10,335 nt of DNA. It comes from BJ22 sp031405895. Lineage in GTDB: Bacteria > Planctomycetota > Planctomycetia > Pirellulales > Pirellulaceae. The notes below the pieces were generated by a model that saw nothing but the letters and a program-made list of their open reading frames with translations, was not told the DNA's origin and searched no databases. The stretch lies in the NCBI GenBank assembly GCA_031405895.1, contig JANOFL010000141.1:1-10335 (forward strand), written 5' to 3'. Position numbers and translations under genes: made by a program. This document shows positions 7,806 to 10,335 of this stretch, one piece after another (within the stretch, counting starts at the first letter, position 1; each line of letters opens with the position of its first letter).

Positions 7806-9179
7806 CTACCGGGAGCCAAGGCACCAGAGGTGGTTAAAGGTGCGGATGAAGAGCCGGCCTCCAGCGATTGCGGGAGACGCGGTCGTGGTCTCTTTCAGCT
7901 CCAGCGAAGCGATGACTTCAGGATCTGCTCCCGTTCCGAGAATGGTCAGCGTGCCGTCGCGGCCCGTGATGAAAATCCGGTTGCCGGCGATGACCGGCGT
8001 CGAGCGGTGCTGGTCGGCCAGCAGCCGGCGCTGGTAGAGCCGGTCGCCGTCGGCAGCATTGCAGCAGAGCACCACGCCGTTCTCGCGAAAGAACCAGACC
8101 CGCCCATCGTGGATCAGCGGACTGGCCACGTCGGGCGAGCCACGATCCAGTTTCCAGTGGAGAAAATCCTCCCGACCGGACAGGTCGCCTGCGCCGCCCG
8201 GTTTGAGGGCCAGCACGCAGCCCGATCTGGCCGACGGCACCACGATCAGGCCGGCTGCCGTGGCGGGCGTAGAAACAAACCGGAGCGTGGGGTTGAAGTC
8301 TTCGGCCGGGTTCAGCCCGCCGCAGCGCCAAAGTTCGCCGCCATCGTTCAGCCGGTGGGCCATCACGAAATCGCCGCCGTGCGTCAGCAGGAAGGCCTGG
8401 TTTTCATCGCGATAGATGGTGGGCGAGGCGTAGGAGTGCTTGTTCTCGATCGTCGCACCGGTCTTGCGCTCCTGGTGCCAGACCGTTTCTCCCGTTGCCG
8501 CATCGAGACAAACAACGTGGCCTATGCCGGGTTCGGGATCGCGCATTGAGCCGTGAATCAGCTGCAGGAAGAGCCGACCGGCGTCGAGGACCGGGGTCGA
8601 CGACATGCCGAACTGGATGTCGAAGGTCCCGAACCGCTCCTGCAGGTCGACCCGCCAGACTTCCTCGCCGGCAACCGTGAAACAAGACATCACGCCCTGA
8701 CCGGTCGTCGCCCAGACATGCTGGCCGTCGGTGCAGGGACTGGGGGACGCCGAGTTGGCCCCGTCGCGCGAATTTCGGTTTTCGCCGCCGAGAGCCTTCT
8801 GCCACGCGACTTTTCCCGACTGATCGACTGCGAGCAGAAGCAGTCCTTTGTCGTCCGCGGCAACCGAAGTCAGGAAGGCAACGCCGTCGTGAACAACCGG
8901 CGAACTCCCGGCCGGGCCAGGGAGCGGCAGTTTCCAGAGCAGATGCTGTTCAAGGTCGAGGGGAGCGGGCAACCCGCCATCCGGGCTGATGCTGTCCAGC
9001 GCCGCCCCGCGCCACTGGGGCCAGTTGGCAGGGGCGTCCTGGGCCGACAATGTTGCGCAGTGAAACGCCTGCACCGCGAACAGGAACGAGAGGGCCAGCT
9101 GCGCGAAGTCCTGAAACCGGGAAAACAACTCGCATGCCCCGTCGACTGCCTGCCTTGCCATTGCCCTGGTACTTTTCAT
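7806..9179 (-). CDS. Exported PQQ-like (BamB-type) beta-propeller protein
   Basis: A 457-residue protein. After a long N-region comes a hydrophobic signal segment (about 26-39, FAQLALSFLFAVQAF), with likely cleavage near TLSA|QDAPA (45-50), so export to the periplasm or beyond is predicted. The mature start NWPQWRGAALD (52-62) is typical of exported PQQ-like propellers. Blade motifs recur: AVDQSGKVAWQK (117-128), CFTVAGEEVWRVDL (166-179), CLDAATGETVWHQ (224-236), MAHRLNDGGELWRC (273-286) and CCNAADGDRLYQRRL (372-386). None of the metal and PQQ-binding set of quinoprotein dehydrogenases is evident, so an enzyme activity is not supported; ligand and role are unknown. Nine cysteines from residue 41 onward are notable for an exported protein. 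The ATG at 9179 is used, but M7 (9161) is a close rival because CATTGCCCTG (plus strand) occurs at both, 9159-9168 and 9177-9186. It is divergent from crcB. Confidence 0.88.
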   Translation of the reverse strand: MKSTRAMARQAVDGACELFSRFQDFAQLALSFLFAVQAFHCATLSAQDAPANWPQWRGAALDSISPDGGLPAPLDLEQHLLWKLPLPGPAGSSPVVHDGVAFLTSVAADDKGLLLLAVDQSGKVAWQKALGGENRNSRDGANSASPSPCTDGQHVWATTGQGVMSCFTVAGEEVWRVDLQERFGTFDIQFGMSSTPVLDAGRLFLQLIHGSMRDPEPGIGHVVCLDAATGETVWHQERKTGATIENKHSYASPTIYRDENQAFLLTHGGDFVMAHRLNDGGELWRCGGLNPAEDFNPTLRFVSTPATAAGLIVVPSARSGCVLALKPGGAGDLSGREDFLHWKLDRGSPDVASPLIHDGRVWFFRENGVVLCCNAADGDRLYQRRLLADQHRSTPVIAGNRIFITGRDGTLTILGTGADPEVIASLELKETTTASPAIAGGRLFIRTFNHLWCLGSR

Positions 9180-9282
9180 TGCCCTGCTGCCCCTCGCTCG
9201 CCCTTCGCGACTTGCGGCCGCGACCGCGGTTCGTTCTGCTGGACCGTCAATCTAGCGGCGGGGCGATTCGGGAGGCAATCCG

Positions 9283-9681
9283 GTGATGAACACACGAATC
9301 TGGATCGACTTGCTGCTCGTCGGCACCGGCGGTGCGGCGGGAGCGGCAGCCCGGTATTTGATGGCAGTCGGCCTGCAACGCTGGTCCACAGGCTTTCCCT
9401 GGAACACACTGCTCGTCAATGTCGTGGGCTGTTTTGCCATCGGGATCCTGATGGGCTGGGGCTTCAGCTCAAAGCCAAGCCGGATTCAGCTCGGACTGGG
9501 AACCGGGTTCCTCGGTGCGCTGACCACGATGTCAGCGTTCTCGCTGGAAACGATGACGATGGCGGATCGGGGCGAACGGGGACTGGCGGCGATCTATGTC
9601 CTTGCGACTGTAGGCAGCAGCTTGCTGGCGGTTGTGGCCGGGGCGATGTTGGCGCGGGTGATGTGGCCTGCGAGAAATTGA
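9283..9681 (+). CDS. crcB: Fluoride ion channel CrcB/Fluc
   Basis: A 132-residue, four-helix membrane protein of the Fluc family, which forms antiparallel dimers that let fluoride leave the cytoplasm. Hallmarks: GGAAGAAARYL (16-26) in TM1, PWNTLLVNVVGCFAIGIL (39-56) with the pore Asn46, and GLGTGFLGALTTMSAFSLET (71-90) with the TM3 break that holds the central sodium ion. TM4 is about 98-126. The usual TTFSTFSLE is TTMSAFSLE here: the first pore phenylalanine is Met83 while Phe86 is kept. GGGAGG at 9270-9275 lies 7 bases before GTG 9283 and 10 before ATG 9286, so either may start the protein. It stands alone, so one gene must serve both subunits (homodimer type). I see no fluoride riboswitch upstream. 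Confidence 0.95.
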   Translation: MMNTRIWIDLLLVGTGGAAGAAARYLMAVGLQRWSTGFPWNTLLVNVVGCFAIGILMGWGFSSKPSRIQLGLGTGFLGALTTMSAFSLETMTMADRGERGLAAIYVLATVGSSLLAVVAGAMLARVMWPARN

Positions 9682-9748
9682 TGTCGTTCAATTTGAGGCA
9701 AATCCAACGGGGAATTGTGGCAGGTGCTTTCAAGGATTCTGAAGCAAA

Positions 9749-9871
9749 CTCGTCCTCGTACTCAGTCCGCCGCGGACGGTGCTCGTGGTTGTGCTCGATC
9801 CTGTACATGGAAGGTACCCCGTTCGAGTGCGATTACGAGTACCGTCCCAAGGGACTGAGTACGAGTACGAG
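9749..9871. repeat. GAGTAC-type palindromic element (copy B)
   Basis: The outer arms 9749-9768 and 9852-9871 (GGACTGAGTACGAGTACGAG on the right) pair at 19 of 20 positions. Next inward, each side has its own hairpin: GTCCG-CCG-CGGAC (9765-9777) and GTCCC-AA-GGGAC (9844-9855). The inner arms 9777-9791 and 9830-9844 (CGATTACGAGTACCG) pair through 15 positions on the plus strand with four G-T wobbles and no mismatch. Together this forms a cloverleaf-like four-way junction. It starts 68 bases after the crcB stop. GGGATTCAGGCC follows the right arm here and in copy C. Confidence 0.9.
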
Positions 9872-9958
9872 GGATTCAGGCCTTTTCATGGCCAAATGGG
9901 GCGAGATGGTTTGGAAGCCCGCGGCGCTGGTTTTGTCCTTCCAGGACACGCGAGCGAA

Positions 9959-10069
9959 CTCGTACTCGTACTCAGAGAAACGGTACTCGTGCTCGTACTC
10001 GATCCCTTTCCTGGAAGTTCCCCCGATCGATTACGAGTACCGCCGCAAGCGGCTGAGTACGAGTACGAG
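9959..10069. repeat. GAGTAC-type palindromic element (copy C)
   Basis: The outer arms 9959-9975 and 10053-10069 (CTGAGTACGAGTACGAG) are a perfect 17-bp inverted repeat. The inner arms 9981-10004 and 10025-10042 (GATCGATTACGAGTACCG) pair with one mismatch and a 6-base expansion of the hexamer on the left. The right side keeps the internal hairpin CCGC-AA-GCGG (10043-10052); the left one is reduced to AGAAA. It lies in direct orientation 198-210 bp from copy B and shares the apical TGGAAG and the flank GGGATTCAGGCC. Confidence 0.9.
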
Positions 10070-10269
10070 GGATTCAGGCCCTTTCCCAGCCGTTTGTTCA
10101 GGGAACTGTAAACGCAGGGCCGCATTGAATGCGGCTGGACAGCCGACACGGAAATGGAAAGACAGTGGGTGCGTTTTGCACTTGGTCGACTTCGAACCTT
10201 GAATTGTCGTTTTGACAGGGATTGAGCGACGCGGGAGGTCCAGCCGCGACGCTCCCCGATGCGCGGACG

Positions 10270-10290
10270 CCCCCTCCCCCCGCCCTCCCC
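10270..10290 (-). other. Putative G-quadruplex motif on the minus strand
   Basis: The plus strand is a near-pure C tract, so the minus strand carries four G-runs of 4, 3, 6 and 5 bases separated by single bases (A, C, A). Single-base loops with runs of three or more are the arrangement that favours stable parallel quadruplexes. Formation in the cell is inference. Confidence 0.6.
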
Positions 10291-10319
10291 ACACCGCTCA
10301 AAGCGGCGGCGTGGGAGGG
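10283..10319. repeat. Two-tier hairpin at the right edge
   Basis: CCCTCCCCAC (10283-10292) pairs with GTGGGAGGG (10311-10319) with one bulged C. Inside it CCGCT-CAA-AGCGG (10294-10306) forms a second stem. The 3' arm contains GGGAGG, the only good ribosome-binding-like sequence before the ATG at 10328. Confidence 0.6.
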
Positions 10320-10327
10320 AGCCGGAA

Positions 10328-10335
10328 ATGAAAAT
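10328..10335 (+). CDS. Possible start of a gene cut by the window edge
   Basis: ATG at 10328 is preceded 9 bases upstream by GGGAGG (10313-10318), a reasonable Shine-Dalgarno. Only two full codons (Met-Lys) are visible, so nothing can be said about the product, and the match may be chance. Confidence 0.2.

Larger units (their letters stand above)
10070..10327. other. Gene-free stretch with hairpins
   Basis: I see no credible gene in these 258 bases. They hold a 7-bp hairpin GCCGCAT-TGA-ATGCGGC (10119-10135), an 11-bp imperfect hairpin with arms GAGCGACGCGG/CCGCGACGCTC (10224-10254, one A-A mismatch, 9-base loop) and the G-rich block described separately. None has a T-run typical of a rho-independent terminator. 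Confidence 0.6.

Noticed and set aside
9180..9282. Fluoride (crcB-motif) riboswitch upstream of crcB
   Set aside because: I looked for the conserved GATGGNGTTC and GCTGATGAC-type segments in the 103-bp leader and found neither.
8553..10202. A 549-codon plus-strand open frame across the PQQ-like gene, crcB and the repeats
   Set aside because: It runs antisense to one gene, out of frame through crcB and through palindromic repeats (giving STST-rich peptide); no single protein would span these.

Overview
The window looks like chromosomal DNA from a GC-rich member of the Planctomycetota. This is an inference. It rests on the mix of housekeeping translation GTPases with a secreted PQQ-like beta-propeller protein and a large GspJ-like prepilin ending in an Asp/Gly/Pro-rich segment, on weak Shine-Dalgarno signals, and on long intergenic palindromic repeats. 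No rRNA or tRNA gene is available to fix the lineage.

Layout: a 100-bp hairpin-bearing tandem repeat (1-226) runs almost to the start codon of lepA (241-2052, +). A convergent intergenic region follows, with a GAGCAC-type palindromic element (2075-2186) and a rho-independent terminator serving the minus strand (2187-2218). Then come four minus-strand genes, in transcription order from the right: a PQQ-like beta-propeller protein (9179-7806), typA/bipA (7607-5787), fumC (5579-4140) and a GspJ/PulJ-like prepilin (3771-2257). The gaps between them are about 200, 207 and 368 bp, so separate transcription is at least as likely as one operon. The fumC-prepilin gap holds a 100-bp twin-hairpin repeat (4035-4134). 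Divergent from the PQQ-like gene lies crcB, a Fluc fluoride channel (9283-9681, +). The last 650 bp hold no convincing complete gene. They contain two GAGTAC-type palindromic elements, several hairpins, a G-quadruplex motif on the minus strand and possibly the first codons of another gene at the right edge.

Functionally the genes are a mixed housekeeping set: two ribosome-binding translational GTPases (LepA and TypA), a TCA-cycle enzyme (fumarase C), fluoride detoxification (CrcB), a cell-envelope or secretion pseudopilin and an exported propeller protein. No multi-gene pathway is evident. The unusual content is non-coding: three distinct families of intergenic repeats, each built as a palindrome whose arms carry smaller hairpins, plus an apparent in-frame duplicate of the PQQ-like gene's last codons just past its stop. 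I found no defence system, CRISPR array, transposase or prophage gene.
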